Below are positions 8,674 to 18,163 of a stretch of 64,000 nucleotides of DNA, in pieces. The notes beneath the pieces were generated by a model. It saw nothing but the letters and a program-made list of their open reading frames with translations. It was not told the DNA's origin and ran no database searches. This DNA comes from Formosa sp030427735. Its GTDB lineage: Bacteria > Bacteroidota > Bacteroidia > Flavobacteriales > Flavobacteriaceae. The DNA lies in the NCBI RefSeq assembly GCF_051200825.1, contig NZ_CP195158.1:1612001-1676000 (forward strand). The letters are read 5' to 3'. Within the stretch, counting starts at the first letter, position 1, and each line of letters begins with the position of its first letter. Both the position numbers and the translations under genes were made by a program.

Positions 8674-9609
8674 ATGACCAAAGCACCCTTGGTGTCCATA
8701 ATTATCCCTACCTACAACCGTGCCCATCTTATTAGGGAGACTTTAGACTCTGTTTTAGCGCAAACCTATACCAATTGGGAATGTATTGTGGTAGACGATG
8801 GCAGTACCGATAATACAGACCAGCTTATGGCAACCTATTGCGCTAAAGACGACCGTTTCCAATACCACCACCGTCCAGCAGACCGCTTGCCAGGTGGCAA
8901 TGCGGCAAGAAATTATGGGTTAGAAAAAAGTAATGGAGAATTTGTGAATTTTTTAGATTCAGATGATGTGTTTGACTTGGAAGCATTAGAAACAAAAGTT
9001 TATTATGTTTTAAAAGAATCTTGTGATATAATTATTTCGCAACATGCTAGAACGAAAGATGAATTAACTAATAAAGTGGATTCTAAGAAGTGTTTTGTTT
9101 CGTCTAATTTTGATGTAGACTTTGTATTGTCAAGAAACGCAATTGTAACGGCAGATCCTTTAATTAGGAAAAAAAGTCTTTCTAAAGTAAAATTTGATGA
9201 AACTCTGGTAAGAAGTCAGGATTATGACTTTTTTCTTCGGTTGTTCCGCAATAAGTTGAAATATTGTTTGATTGATGCGAAACTATATTATTATCGTATG
9301 AACAGTGTTGATAGTATCTCTTCAAAGGCTGCAAAAGGGGTTGCTTTAGAGTCTAATACACAATTATTAATGGTTAGGCGCAATTTGAAGTATTATAAAG
9401 GGAACAAGGAGGTGGAAGATGAATGTTACAGATCGATTAGAAAAATGTATAAAAGCCTAATGAAAAAAGATAAGGTAATGCGTATTCTTGAGAATTATAA
9501 TTTTTATAGAAAGGGATTTAATTTAAGTTTTTTAGAATTTACCTTTTACTTTTTGTATAATCTATTGTTTAAAAAAGGGTTTGATATAATGAAACGTAAC
9601 GATAAATGA
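8674..9609 (+). CDS. GT2 family glycosyltransferase
   Basis: A 311-residue GT-A enzyme with VSIIIPTYNR, VVDDGSTDNT and the metal-binding DSDD near residues 95-98. It is almost the same as the GT2 at 5662 over its first 98 residues and its upstream leader, and unrelated in the C-terminal two thirds. That suggests recombination has joined a common N-terminus to different acceptor domains. It is first in a tight run of six genes to 14936; its stop overlaps the next start by 4 bp. Sugar specificity cannot be read from the sequence. Confidence 0.88.
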   Translation: MTKAPLVSIIIPTYNRAHLIRETLDSVLAQTYTNWECIVVDDGSTDNTDQLMATYCAKDDRFQYHHRPADRLPGGNAARNYGLEKSNGEFVNFLDSDDVFDLEALETKVYYVLKESCDIIISQHARTKDELTNKVDSKKCFVSSNFDVDFVLSRNAIVTADPLIRKKSLSKVKFDETLVRSQDYDFFLRLFRNKLKYCLIDAKLYYYRMNSVDSISSKAAKGVALESNTQLLMVRRNLKYYKGNKEVEDECYRSIRKMYKSLMKKDKVMRILENYNFYRKGFNLSFLEFTFYFLYNLLFKKGFDIMKRNDK

Positions 9610-10508
9610 CCTCCATAATCTTAATCATTCCTTATTTTGGTAAATGGCCATTATGGTTCGGTGCTTATTTAAAGTCCTGTGCCGCTAACCCCAGTATCCA
9701 TTGGTTATGCCCAACAGATTGCGACATTCCTGTAGATTATCCATCAAATATTAGGTTTCTACCCGTTACATTAGCCCATTTAAATCAACAGGTTAACAAG
9801 ATTGTTGGGGTAGAAGTGCCTTTAAGCCCCAGAAAATTTTGTGACTTAAAACCTGCTTATGGCGACATTTTTAAAGCACAATTAGTAGATTTTGATTTTT
9901 GGGGTATTTGCGATATGGATATTATTTGGGGCGACATTCGCAAGTTTATTACAGGAGACCTTTTAAACCAATACGATATTATATCTAGTAGAAAGCACGC
10001 CATTTCTGGGCATTTTACGTTGTTTAAAAATACACCCAGCATTAATACCCTATATAAACAATTGCCCAACATAAAGGCTTTGTATAGTGTGCCAGAGTTT
10101 AAATGGACAGACGAACATGTGCTTACGAAATATTTAAAATCGCAAGCACAAAAAGAAGTATATTGGCCTAATATATTATGTAATCAAGAGCGTGGTCGTG
10201 ATTCGCATCAAGAGTATTATCTAGACCGTTGGCAATGGCAAGACGGTAAAGTAGTTAATACTAAAACAAATACAGAAGTAATGTATTTGCATTTTATAAA
10301 CTGGAAACGCACCATGCGGTATAGCGAAGTGCAGTACACAGACCCACAAACTACATTTTATATTTCGTATTCAGGCATGCATTACCAAGCCCATAGCCTG
10401 TGGCAACAGTTAATAAATAAGGTTAAGAATGTCTTTAATGGGTTTTATGTTATTTTAAGACGCAAGCAAAGAATAAAAAAATTAAAGAAAAAGCTAGGTT
10501 ATGAATAG
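9606..10508 (+). CDS. DUF6625 family putative glycosyltransferase
   Basis: A 300-residue protein that begins with a beta strand and small loop, SIILIIPYFGKWPLWFGAYL, followed by FWGICDMDIIWGDIRKF; the DMD is a likely DxD metal site. This is the signature of the DUF6625 group found in O-antigen and capsule loci and thought to be GT-A-like transferases. A second conserved region, FTLFKNTPSINTLY ... WTDEHVLTKYL, follows. It overlaps both neighbours (4 bp and 8 bp), so it is translated with them. The enzymatic role is inferred from fold motifs and context. Confidence 0.7.
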   Translation: MTSIILIIPYFGKWPLWFGAYLKSCAANPSIHWLCPTDCDIPVDYPSNIRFLPVTLAHLNQQVNKIVGVEVPLSPRKFCDLKPAYGDIFKAQLVDFDFWGICDMDIIWGDIRKFITGDLLNQYDIISSRKHAISGHFTLFKNTPSINTLYKQLPNIKALYSVPEFKWTDEHVLTKYLKSQAQKEVYWPNILCNQERGRDSHQEYYLDRWQWQDGKVVNTKTNTEVMYLHFINWKRTMRYSEVQYTDPQTTFYISYSGMHYQAHSLWQQLINKVKNVFNGFYVILRRKQRIKKLKKKLGYE

Positions 10509-11625
10509 ATTAAATTATTGGAAAAAAGAAGTTATAGCTGAATTAAAGTTTTTTCCACAGAATTTAAATTATTTATTTACTAATAAAAAGAAAGCTATAT
10601 ATGTTGGGTGTACAGCTATGGGTAATATTGGAGATGAAGCAATATTGTTTGGAATAAGAAAATTATTAAGTAAAAAAATACATTTTTATCCTATATCATA
10701 TAAAAAGCCATCTTCAGGGCGTTTTTTTAGAAAATCTTTAATTTTTAAGAGTCCAAACTATATCGTATTAGGAGGTGGTACAATTATTAGAAAAGGAGAA
10801 AATGAAAGCTATTTGAGATTAATGAAACAAATGCAAAAACAATGGCCAAATGCCGAAGTGTTAGTTCTAGGGCCGGGAGTTGCAAACCCTGAATTCGCAA
10901 ACGAGATTGGTTTTCCTACAGATATTAAAGCATGGACATCGTTTTTAAATCTTTCTAAATTTGTATCGGTTAGGGGGCCATATTCAAAATTAGAATTAGA
11001 ATCTTGGGGAGTGAGAAATCCCGTGCATATTTTTCATGATCCAGTTATTTCATTTACAAGTGAAAAGTTTGTTTTTAAGAAGAAAGAAAAAAAAATCGGT
11101 CTTAATTTCGCAAATATAGGAGATCGAATTTATGGAGGAAACAAAGAAACTATAAAATCTTTTGCCTTGGCAATAGTAGAGAAACTATTAGAAGATAATT
11201 GGCAAATTTATTTATATCCAACTACAAAAAGCGATCTAAATTATATGTTATATGATATTGGTCTAAGTAAATTTAAATCTATAAAAAGTTATAAAAATTA
11301 TAAAGATTTAAAAGCATCATGTGACTTTTTACGCTCATTGGATTATTTAATTGGACAAAGGTTGCATTCTATAATTTTTTCAAGTGTGGTTTGTACACCT
11401 TTTTATGCGTTAGAATATGAATTAAAGACTAAAGAATTTTTAAAAACAATTGATATGACTTCTTATTCAAGCCGAGTTGATCAATTGAATGTATCTCAAA
11501 TTTATCAAGAATTACAATATAACTATCAGAATTTAGACAATATTCAAAATGAATTGCATTTAAAAATGCAAAAAGTTAAAGAAGAACAATTAAATTGTAG
11601 AGATTTATTATTGACTAAATTATAA
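10501..11625 (+). CDS. Polysaccharide pyruvyl transferase family protein
   Basis: A 374-residue protein. The N-terminus has AIYVGCTAMGNIGDEAILFGI, the substrate loop of the pyruvyl-transferase superfamily (CsaB/EpsI/WcaK type). It is followed by YIVLGGGTIIR, FVSVRGPYSKLELESWGV, HDPVISF and the C-terminal GQRLHSIIFSSVVCTPFYALEYELKTKEF, whose RLHS is strongly conserved. The family transfers pyruvate from phosphoenolpyruvate to sugars, making acidic ketals; some members are instead divergent transferases. Overlaps the DUF6625 gene by 8 bp and ends 1 bp before the next gene. Confidence 0.82.
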   Translation: MNRLNYWKKEVIAELKFFPQNLNYLFTNKKKAIYVGCTAMGNIGDEAILFGIRKLLSKKIHFYPISYKKPSSGRFFRKSLIFKSPNYIVLGGGTIIRKGENESYLRLMKQMQKQWPNAEVLVLGPGVANPEFANEIGFPTDIKAWTSFLNLSKFVSVRGPYSKLELESWGVRNPVHIFHDPVISFTSEKFVFKKKEKKIGLNFANIGDRIYGGNKETIKSFALAIVEKLLEDNWQIYLYPTTKSDLNYMLYDIGLSKFKSIKSYKNYKDLKASCDFLRSLDYLIGQRLHSIIFSSVVCTPFYALEYELKTKEFLKTIDMTSYSSRVDQLNVSQIYQELQYNYQNLDNIQNELHLKMQKVKEEQLNCRDLLLTKL

Positions 11626-11626
11626 T

Positions 11627-12769
11627 ATGAAATCAGTAACTATTTTACATCCATTTACGCCGCAAGCAGCTGGCGTTGTAGAGCGTAGTGTACCAAAGTA
11701 CCATAGTCAGCCACATGTAAAAGCTATGCAGCAGTTGGTGGCAAAAGAGTCTATAGTTGGGCGTATGGAGTATTTTACGTCTAAATTAATGGGGTATACT
11801 AAAGGAAATAATTCGTTAACATGGCAATTTTATCCTGTAAAGTTTACTTTAAATGGCGACCATAAAAAATGGAAAAAACAACATTCTACAGCGTGTTTAA
11901 GAGCTTATAAAAAGCAAGCACCCGAAGTTACTATTATAAATATGTCTGGGCATTCCAATCCGTTTTCTTACCAACTATCTAAAATTATATTAGCACAAAA
12001 TAAACATTATATTGCCATGTTAGGCGGGCAGCATTATAGCGATACTCCTATTAACAGAGCGTATTATAAGCAGGCGCATCATATTTTGGTGCATACACAC
12101 ATGCAAAAGGAGAGCATGCAGCGTTTAGAATTGTTTAAAGGTTTAGATATTCGCGTATTTCCTTTAGGGGTAGATTGCTCTGTATTTAAGCCAGCTAGTA
12201 AAAAACAGAATTCAAACAAAATAAGCTTGCTATATGTAGGTCGAATTATAGCATGGAAACGGGTACATTTAGCCATTGAAACGTTAAAAGTTTTGGTTGA
12301 TGCTGGGTTTAAGGATGCCGTTTTAAACATAATAGGACCAACCACTTCCGAGCAATATTTAACAGAATTAAAAGCGTTAGCTGTTAAGTATCAATTAGAA
12401 ACACAAGTGTGTTTTTTAGGACATAAAGAGCATCATGAACTTCCAAAATATTTTCAAGAAGCCGATATGTTTTTATTACCAAGCGATAAAGAAACATTTG
12501 GAATGGTAATGATAGAAGCTATGGCTTGTGGCACGCCTGTTGCAGGCATGGATTGTCCTGGTGGACCAGCTGATGTTATTACGCATGGTGTTGATGGTGT
12601 TTTGGCTACACCAGAAAGCTATGCAGCTGCAGTACTTGAAGTGTTTACCACTAAGGGCGTATTACAAAATATGGCTAGCAATTCGAGATTAAAGGTTGAA
12701 CTAAATTATAGTTTAGAAGCCACATATCGAGTCTTGAAAACATCTGTAAATTCGGTAATACACATTTAA
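11627..12769 (+). CDS. GT4 family glycosyltransferase
   Basis: A 380-residue GT-B enzyme. The N-terminal domain ends with VFPLGVDCSVFKP; the donor domain shows LLYVGRIIAWKRVHLAIETL, then CFLGHKEHHELPKYFQEADMFLLPSDKETFGMVMIEAMACGTPV, a textbook GT4 EX7E motif. The long N-terminal part rich in His and Gln (HSQPHVKAMQQLV) is unusual and may bind the acceptor. It is fourth in the run that starts at 8674, with 1-2 bp between genes. It probably adds a hexose or N-acetylhexosamine to the repeat unit; which one is unknown. Confidence 0.88.
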   Translation: MKSVTILHPFTPQAAGVVERSVPKYHSQPHVKAMQQLVAKESIVGRMEYFTSKLMGYTKGNNSLTWQFYPVKFTLNGDHKKWKKQHSTACLRAYKKQAPEVTIINMSGHSNPFSYQLSKIILAQNKHYIAMLGGQHYSDTPINRAYYKQAHHILVHTHMQKESMQRLELFKGLDIRVFPLGVDCSVFKPASKKQNSNKISLLYVGRIIAWKRVHLAIETLKVLVDAGFKDAVLNIIGPTTSEQYLTELKALAVKYQLETQVCFLGHKEHHELPKYFQEADMFLLPSDKETFGMVMIEAMACGTPVAGMDCPGGPADVITHGVDGVLATPESYAAAVLEVFTTKGVLQNMASNSRLKVELNYSLEATYRVLKTSVNSVIHI

Positions 12770-12771
12770 GT

Positions 12772-13911
12772 ATGTCTGCACGTTACACGGTTACTATTTA
12801 CACGCCACAGGAACTAAACCATGCCTCGTATGTGCAAACAGGTTTGTTCGAGATGGAAAGTCAAGGTGTGTTAAAGGTAAAGGTAAAATTAAGTGTTGCT
12901 TCACGTCGTGGACGCATAGCTGTACAAGATACAGGTGCGGTGCAGTATACTAATCAACTCAACCCTAAAGTGTCGTATTATGAATTGTTAGATCATACAT
13001 CTCATAAGAGGATTCGGTTTGCCACCGACCTGTACGATCATGCTGATCAATTTTCAGAACACGCATTTTTGCATTGTGATTATGTGTTTAAACGCAGTTT
13101 TGAACAGAAATATGTAGATAAACTTCCTCAAGCATATCAGGATAAATTATTTAAATTGGGATTATGTTTTGGTGTTTCGTCTCCTTATAAAAAACAACAA
13201 TATTTATTTTTTACAGGGTTAATGTTTAGTAATCTGTTAAATGCCATTAAATTTGATAGACGATTGCTTATAAGGGTTTACAATACTTATACTACTCAAA
13301 TTAAACATTGGAAATTTGTTTTAACGGCTCGAGATATCTCTCATTTTAATGAGTTTATACAGCCTACACATAATTCAGTATTTTTCCAGACCCGTTGTTT
13401 TGTTCACGAACAAACCCAAGATGTTAAAAGTATTCATAAACAACGGTATCGTATTATAAAAGTATTACGGGAAGCATTTCCTGATTTGTTTTTAGGTGGT
13501 TTTGTGCCTTCTCCCGTGGTGTTGACAAACTATTCGGACGCTGTAACCAATGTGCCTACAGAACCAATGGCTTACTTACAGGCCTTAAAGCAAGCTAAAA
13601 TTGTTGTTTATACCAGAGGTTTGGCCAACTCTCCAGCTTGGAAAATGGCAGAGTATTTAAGTCAGGCTAAAATAATTATAGCAGAACGCTTAACTGCCGA
13701 ATTACCTGTGCCTTTAACAGACGGGCAGCATGTGTTATATTTTAATACCGATGAAGAATTGGTTGCCAAAATAAAACACGTTTTACAAGACGCAGACTTA
13801 GCTAAGCATTTAAGCCAAAATGGGCGTTCTTATTTTGAAAAGTATGTAAACCCAGAACGGAATATAGAGCGTATTATTAACTTTATGATTTCTAAACACA
13901 CAAGCTCTTGA
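12772..13911 (+). CDS. Putative GT-B glycosyltransferase (divergent)
   Basis: A 379-residue protein that opens with VTIYTPQELNHASYVQTGLFEMESQG and has a C-terminal half like a GT-B donor domain: ALKQAKIVVYTRGLANSPAWKMAEYLSQAKIIIAE, then VLYFNTDEELVAKIKHVL and a closing NPERNIERIINFM. The EX7E site of GT4 is not clear, so the assignment rests on the overall domain pattern and on its place between two glycosyltransferase genes. The 3' end overlaps the next gene by 4 bp. It could be a transferase with an unusual donor or a non-catalytic partner. Confidence 0.55.
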   Translation: MSARYTVTIYTPQELNHASYVQTGLFEMESQGVLKVKVKLSVASRRGRIAVQDTGAVQYTNQLNPKVSYYELLDHTSHKRIRFATDLYDHADQFSEHAFLHCDYVFKRSFEQKYVDKLPQAYQDKLFKLGLCFGVSSPYKKQQYLFFTGLMFSNLLNAIKFDRRLLIRVYNTYTTQIKHWKFVLTARDISHFNEFIQPTHNSVFFQTRCFVHEQTQDVKSIHKQRYRIIKVLREAFPDLFLGGFVPSPVVLTNYSDAVTNVPTEPMAYLQALKQAKIVVYTRGLANSPAWKMAEYLSQAKIIIAERLTAELPVPLTDGQHVLYFNTDEELVAKIKHVLQDADLAKHLSQNGRSYFEKYVNPERNIERIINFMISKHTSS

Positions 13912-14936
13912 AACAAATTTTTGTCCATCACCAGTCTAAGCATCATGCTCAAAATTCTGGCTATAGCCGTTTACTGGATTACTGTACTAATTATAGTACC
14001 GTCGAGCCACAAATGGTGTGGCCGTATGCTATGGCTAAACACTGTGCGGCTTTGGTTTCGGATGCTTATGGTATTTACGATACGCGTAGTGTTTATAAAG
14101 AGCTAGCCTTATTTAAAACGTTGAGCGCACATAAAGATACCGATAAAGTAGTCCATTTTTTAAATGGCGAGCGCGATATTCGGTTTGCAGTACGTTTTGG
14201 GCAACAGTTTGAGCGTACGGCTTTTAGTGCTACATTTCATAAACCACCAGCTGTTTTAGAACAGCGTATAAGCAAGACAGCCTACTTAGAGCGTTTACAG
14301 GGTGCAGTTTGTGTTGGTGAAAATCAAGTGACTTATATTAAAGAGCGTTTTAAAATACCACAGGTGGCTTACATTCCTCATGGGGTAGATGCGCAGTTTT
14401 TTAAGCCAGACCCACATAAAAAACACGAGCGCCCCGTATTGTTGTTTGTAGGGCAGCATATGCGCGATTTGGAGGCGTTAAATTATTGTGTTCCTAAATT
14501 GGCAGCACAGATTAAAGATTTAAAAGTGCAGGTGGTTATCCATAAGGCGTATGCCAAACACATTCAGGCACATCCAAACTTAGACGTGTTTAGTGGTATA
14601 GACGATGGAGCGCTGTTGCATTTGTATCAGTCTGCCACAGCTTTGTTTTTGCCTTTATTAGATAGTACAGCGTGTAATTCTATTTTAGAGGCATTGGCTT
14701 GTGGTTTGCCCATTATTACAACCCGTGTTGGTGGCAATATGGGGTATTTAAAATCGGTAGAAGCCATTTTAACCGAGGCTGGTTGCTATGAAGCCTTAAT
14801 TACCGAAACTGTCAATTTATTACAGAGTTCTACACGTTTACAGCGTATGGCCTTAAGTAGTCGCGCGCAAGGTGAAGCTTTAGATTGGCAATATGTTGCG
14901 CAGGATGTTTACAAATTTCATAAATCACTGCTTTAA
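13908..14936 (+). CDS. GT4 family glycosyltransferase
   Basis: A 342-residue GT-B protein starting at a TTG that overlaps the preceding TGA. The N-terminal half carries AYIPHGVDAQFFKP; the C-terminal half carries LLFVGQHMRDLEALNY, DLKVQVVIHK and LFLPLLDSTACNSILEALACGLPIITTRVGG, the conserved GT4 C-terminal loop. Shorter than its neighbours. It closes the run of co-translated genes from 8674; the next gene starts 54 bp later. Its role is one sugar transfer in the repeat-unit pathway. Confidence 0.85.
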   Translation: MKQIFVHHQSKHHAQNSGYSRLLDYCTNYSTVEPQMVWPYAMAKHCAALVSDAYGIYDTRSVYKELALFKTLSAHKDTDKVVHFLNGERDIRFAVRFGQQFERTAFSATFHKPPAVLEQRISKTAYLERLQGAVCVGENQVTYIKERFKIPQVAYIPHGVDAQFFKPDPHKKHERPVLLFVGQHMRDLEALNYCVPKLAAQIKDLKVQVVIHKAYAKHIQAHPNLDVFSGIDDGALLHLYQSATALFLPLLDSTACNSILEALACGLPIITTRVGGNMGYLKSVEAILTEAGCYEALITETVNLLQSSTRLQRMALSSRAQGEALDWQYVAQDVYKFHKSLL

Positions 14937-14990
14937 GTATTGGTATTGTAATTAAAAGTCTTTTTCTTTAAGGAGTGAAAAAATTAATCA

Positions 14991-16175
14991 GTGTCTAAAC
15001 CACTCAAAATAGCCATATATACTGGAGTCTTACCCAATACTACCTTTATAGAAAACCTAATTCTTGGGGTTGCTGAAGAGCATCAGGTCTTATTGTTTGG
15101 AACCCCTAAAAAGCGGTTACGCTATAATCACCCTAATATTCAGGTAATCCCTACGCCAGCATCCAGCTTGCATAATGGGATGTTAACTCTTTGGCGCGGT
15201 TTGCGATTAGTAGTGAAGTCGCCGAAATTACTACACGTTGCTATTCGGGAAGCCAAAAGATATCCTTCGTTGTATACCAAATGGATGCGCTTTTCACGTT
15301 TTGTGCCGGTGTTGTTATACCAACCCGATGTGTTTCATTTACAGTGGTCGTCTCGGATAGACCGGTGGTTGTTTTTAAAAGATGCCTATCCGTGTCGGTT
15401 TATAGTCAGTGTGTTGGGCTCGCAATTGTTGGTAGAACCGCATTATAATACTGCTTTAACCTTACGCTATAGCAAAGGCTTTCCAAAAGTAGATGCCATA
15501 CATGCGGTGTCCAATGATTTGGCACAACAAGCTATTGTTTACGGTGCTTTACCCGAGCGCGTACAAGTCATCCGGACACCTGTGCCGCAAGCCGCGTTTA
15601 CGTGCTATCAAGAATCACGACAAATTAGACTAGCAAATAGTTTACATCTCGTATCGGTAGGTAGGCATCATTGGGTAAAAGGCTATGGCTATGCTATTTC
15701 GGCTGTACAAGCCTTACGCGAACTTGGGATAACGGTACGCTATACCATAATCGCTGAGGGTGCTATTCCAGAAACGCTTTTGTACCAAGTGCATGATTTG
15801 GGGCTAACTGACGTGGTAACTTTTAAATCAGGGCTTCCACAAGACGCCTTGTTTAGCGAGATGCTACGCTATGACGCTTTAGTGTTACCAAGTGTGAGTG
15901 AAGGTATTGCTAATGTGGTGGTCGAAGCTATGGCAATCGGGCTGCCTGTAATTAGTAGCAATTGTGGCGGTATGCCCGAGGTGGTACACGATGGCGAAAC
16001 AGGCCTGTTGTTTGCTATGCGGAATGTTGATGCGATTGTAGCGGCTTGCCAGCGGTTTATGGCACTATCGGAAGCAGAGGTGTTGGAGATGCTTCGGCAG
16101 GCGCATGAATTAGTGAAGCGGGAATATCACGAGGCGGAGAATGTGGCGCGGATGGTGGATTTGTATGTTGGTTGA
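14991..16175 (+). CDS. GT4 family glycosyltransferase (paralogue 1)
   Basis: A 394-residue GT4 enzyme starting MSKPLKIAIYTGVLPNTTFIENLI. The start is GTG, with AAGGAG about 16 bases upstream. Later motifs are LVSVGRHHWVKGYGYAI, VTFKSGLPQDALFSEML and LVLPSVSEGIANVVVEAMAIGLPVISSNCGGMPEVV, the GT4 EX7E region. It shares start, spacing and motifs with the gene at 16590 and, less closely, with 24153, so the three are paralogues, two of them in tandem across a REP-rich gap. Sugar specificity is unknown. Confidence 0.9.
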   Translation: MSKPLKIAIYTGVLPNTTFIENLILGVAEEHQVLLFGTPKKRLRYNHPNIQVIPTPASSLHNGMLTLWRGLRLVVKSPKLLHVAIREAKRYPSLYTKWMRFSRFVPVLLYQPDVFHLQWSSRIDRWLFLKDAYPCRFIVSVLGSQLLVEPHYNTALTLRYSKGFPKVDAIHAVSNDLAQQAIVYGALPERVQVIRTPVPQAAFTCYQESRQIRLANSLHLVSVGRHHWVKGYGYAISAVQALRELGITVRYTIIAEGAIPETLLYQVHDLGLTDVVTFKSGLPQDALFSEMLRYDALVLPSVSEGIANVVVEAMAIGLPVISSNCGGMPEVVHDGETGLLFAMRNVDAIVAACQRFMALSEAEVLEMLRQAHELVKREYHEAENVARMVDLYVG

Positions 16176-16584
16176 TGGTTATTGGTTGATAGGTTGTCAT
16201 GCAGAACCTGCCTGCCGGCAGGCAGGGGAGACACGACTGAAGCATCTTTATTAGTGAAGTTTTTACAGTATTAGCGTATCTTAGTAGTGAAGATTCATCG
16301 CTCCGTATACTCCACTCTGAATGACATTACAGTTGTCATGCAGAAGGAGGCACGACCGAAGCATCTTTAAATTAGCGCATCACAATGTAATTGAATAACC
16401 GTAAGTAAAGATTCTTCGCTCCGCATACCGCGCTCTGAATGACAGTTGAGTTGTCATGCAGAGGGAAGAATGACTGAAGCATCTATATAAATTATAATCT
16501 TAAAGTATCATTGTATCACTACAAGTAAAGATTCTTCGCTTCGCTATTATCACTATGGATGACAGAATTATTCTACGTAATTAT
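16176..16584. repeat. Gap between GT4 paralogues filled with REP-like palindromes
   Basis: Alternating CATGCAGA..GGAGGCACGA and GATTCTTCGCTCCGCAT families occur at about 16197-16250, 16288-16330, 16335-16370, 16408-16445, 16448-16486 and 16530-16565. A perfect 20-bp palindrome, CCTGCCTGCCGGCAGGCAGG, lies at 16207-16226. There is no gene. Confidence 0.75.
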
Positions 16585-16592
16585 TACATTTG
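16585..16592 (+). promoter_or_regulatory. TAnnTTTG promoter -7 box before GT4 paralogue 2
   Basis: TACATTTG matches the Bacteroidota -7 consensus TAnnTTTG exactly and lies 18 bp before the ATG at 16611. No clear TTG -33 element is seen 19-21 bp upstream, so this is only a candidate. Confidence 0.4.
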
Positions 16593-16610
16593 TGTTATAA
16601 CCCATCCAAG

Positions 16611-17801
16611 ATGTCTAAACGCCTAAAAATTGCGATCCTATCTGGAACCATCCCCAGTACCACATTTATAGAGCACCTGATTAACGGGGTTGCAGAGACG
16701 CATGACGTGTACTTGTTTGGTGTGCTACATAAAAAGGTGTCTTATACCTCAAAACATATACAGGTTTTTGATACGCCAAAATCGACACTTAAAAACCTTT
16801 GGGTTACTGGGTGTCGCAGTTTAAAATTGGCGGTACAAGCACCTTCCGATTTCACCGCCTTAATTTCGGAAGTGCGTAGACATTCTGGTTTATATAATCA
16901 ATGGGTCTGGTTTACAAAATTCTTACCCATCGTGTTGCATAAGCCCGATGTTATTCATTTGCAATGGGCACGAGATGTAGCGTTCTATACTATTTTTAAA
17001 ATACGATTTGGTATTCCAATGGTGTTAAGTTTACGTGGGGCGCATATCAATTACACGCCTATAGTCGAACCCCGAATGGCGGCAGTGTATAAAAAACAGT
17101 TTCCGAATATAGATGCATTCCATGCTGTGTCTCAGGCTATCGGTCGCGAAGCGGAACAGTATGGCGCCGATGCAGCTAAGATAACCACCATACATTCGCC
17201 TATACCTGATTTCTTTTTTCAGCATTTTAAATTACCTGTATTAGGGACACGGTCAGATTTACACTTGGTGTCAGTTGGGCGTTTTCATTGGGTAAAAGGC
17301 TATGAATATGCCATACAAACGGTAGCGCAGTTAAAAGCTCAAGGCATTAAGGTTCGGTACACCATCGTAGGTCCTGAATCGTTTACAGAAGCCATCGCGT
17401 TTCAAATCCATCAATTAGATTTGGTAGATCAGGTACATTTAGTAGCGGCTTTACCTCAAGAGGCATTAATTGACTTGCTCCATAGATGCCATATGATGCT
17501 ATTACCAAGTTTAAAAGAAGGTATTGCGAATGTGGTGTTAGAGGCTATGGCTATAGGCTTACCAGTAATTTCTACCAATTGTGGGGGCATGGCAGAAGTG
17601 ATAAAACCAGGCAAAACCGGTTGGTTGGTGCCTGTTCGCAATCCAGAGGCGATGATGCAAGCGGTGTTGGAGGTGTTGCATACCCCAGAATCTCAATTGC
17701 ATAGCATAACGCAACAGGCGCATGATTTTGTGAAACGGGAATTTTATGCTAAGGATAGTATTCAGCAATTTGTGAGTTTGTATGAAGCGGTGGTTGGTTA
17801 A
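16611..17801 (+). CDS. GT4 family glycosyltransferase (paralogue 2)
   Basis: A 396-residue GT4 enzyme. I chose the ATG at 16611 (MSKRLKIAILSGTIPSTTFIE) because it aligns with the start of the paralogue at 14991; an upstream in-frame TTG at 16590 lies in the promoter region. Motifs: VLSLRGAHINYTP, LVSVGRFHWVKGYEYAI and MMLLPSLKEGIANVVLEAMAIGLPVISTNCGGM. About half its residues agree with the protein at 14991, consistent with tandem duplication followed by divergence in the acceptor half. Stands alone between two REP-rich gaps. Confidence 0.9.
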   Translation: MSKRLKIAILSGTIPSTTFIEHLINGVAETHDVYLFGVLHKKVSYTSKHIQVFDTPKSTLKNLWVTGCRSLKLAVQAPSDFTALISEVRRHSGLYNQWVWFTKFLPIVLHKPDVIHLQWARDVAFYTIFKIRFGIPMVLSLRGAHINYTPIVEPRMAAVYKKQFPNIDAFHAVSQAIGREAEQYGADAAKITTIHSPIPDFFFQHFKLPVLGTRSDLHLVSVGRFHWVKGYEYAIQTVAQLKAQGIKVRYTIVGPESFTEAIAFQIHQLDLVDQVHLVAALPQEALIDLLHRCHMMLLPSLKEGIANVVLEAMAIGLPVISTNCGGMAEVIKPGKTGWLVPVRNPEAMMQAVLEVLHTPESQLHSITQQAHDFVKREFYAKDSIQQFVSLYEAVVG

Positions 17802-18163
17802 TTGTCATGCAGAACCTGCCTGCCGGTAGGGGAGGTACGACTGAAGCATCTTTAAATTAAGGGTATTAGAATATAATTGAATAACCGTAAGCATAGATTC
17901 ATCGCTCCACAAGTTTCGCTCTGAATGACATAGTGGATTTCAGGCAGAACTTGACTGTTTCGTGGTTGGTGGTTGATAGTTTTTAGTTTGTCATTCCGAC
18001 GTTAGGAGGAATCTATTTTGTTGATTTTAAGGTTGCAAGTAAAGATTCATCGCTCTGTAAACTGCGCCTGCCTACCGGCAGGCAGGCTCTGAAATCGCAA
18101 GATTCGACGTAGTCAATGACATAAGGGTTGTCATGCAGAAGGAGGTACGACTGAAGCATCTTA
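17802..18163. repeat. REP-like palindrome cluster upstream of the GIY-YIG gene
   Basis: Units of all four families: CATGCAGAACCTGCCTGCCGG (about 17805-17835), GATTCATCGCTCC (about 17895-17930), TCATTCCGACGTTAGGAGG (about 17990-18012) and the palindrome CCTGCCTACCGGCAGGCAGG at about 18067-18086, ending in CATGCAGAAGGAGG (about 18131-18160). There is no gene. Confidence 0.75.
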
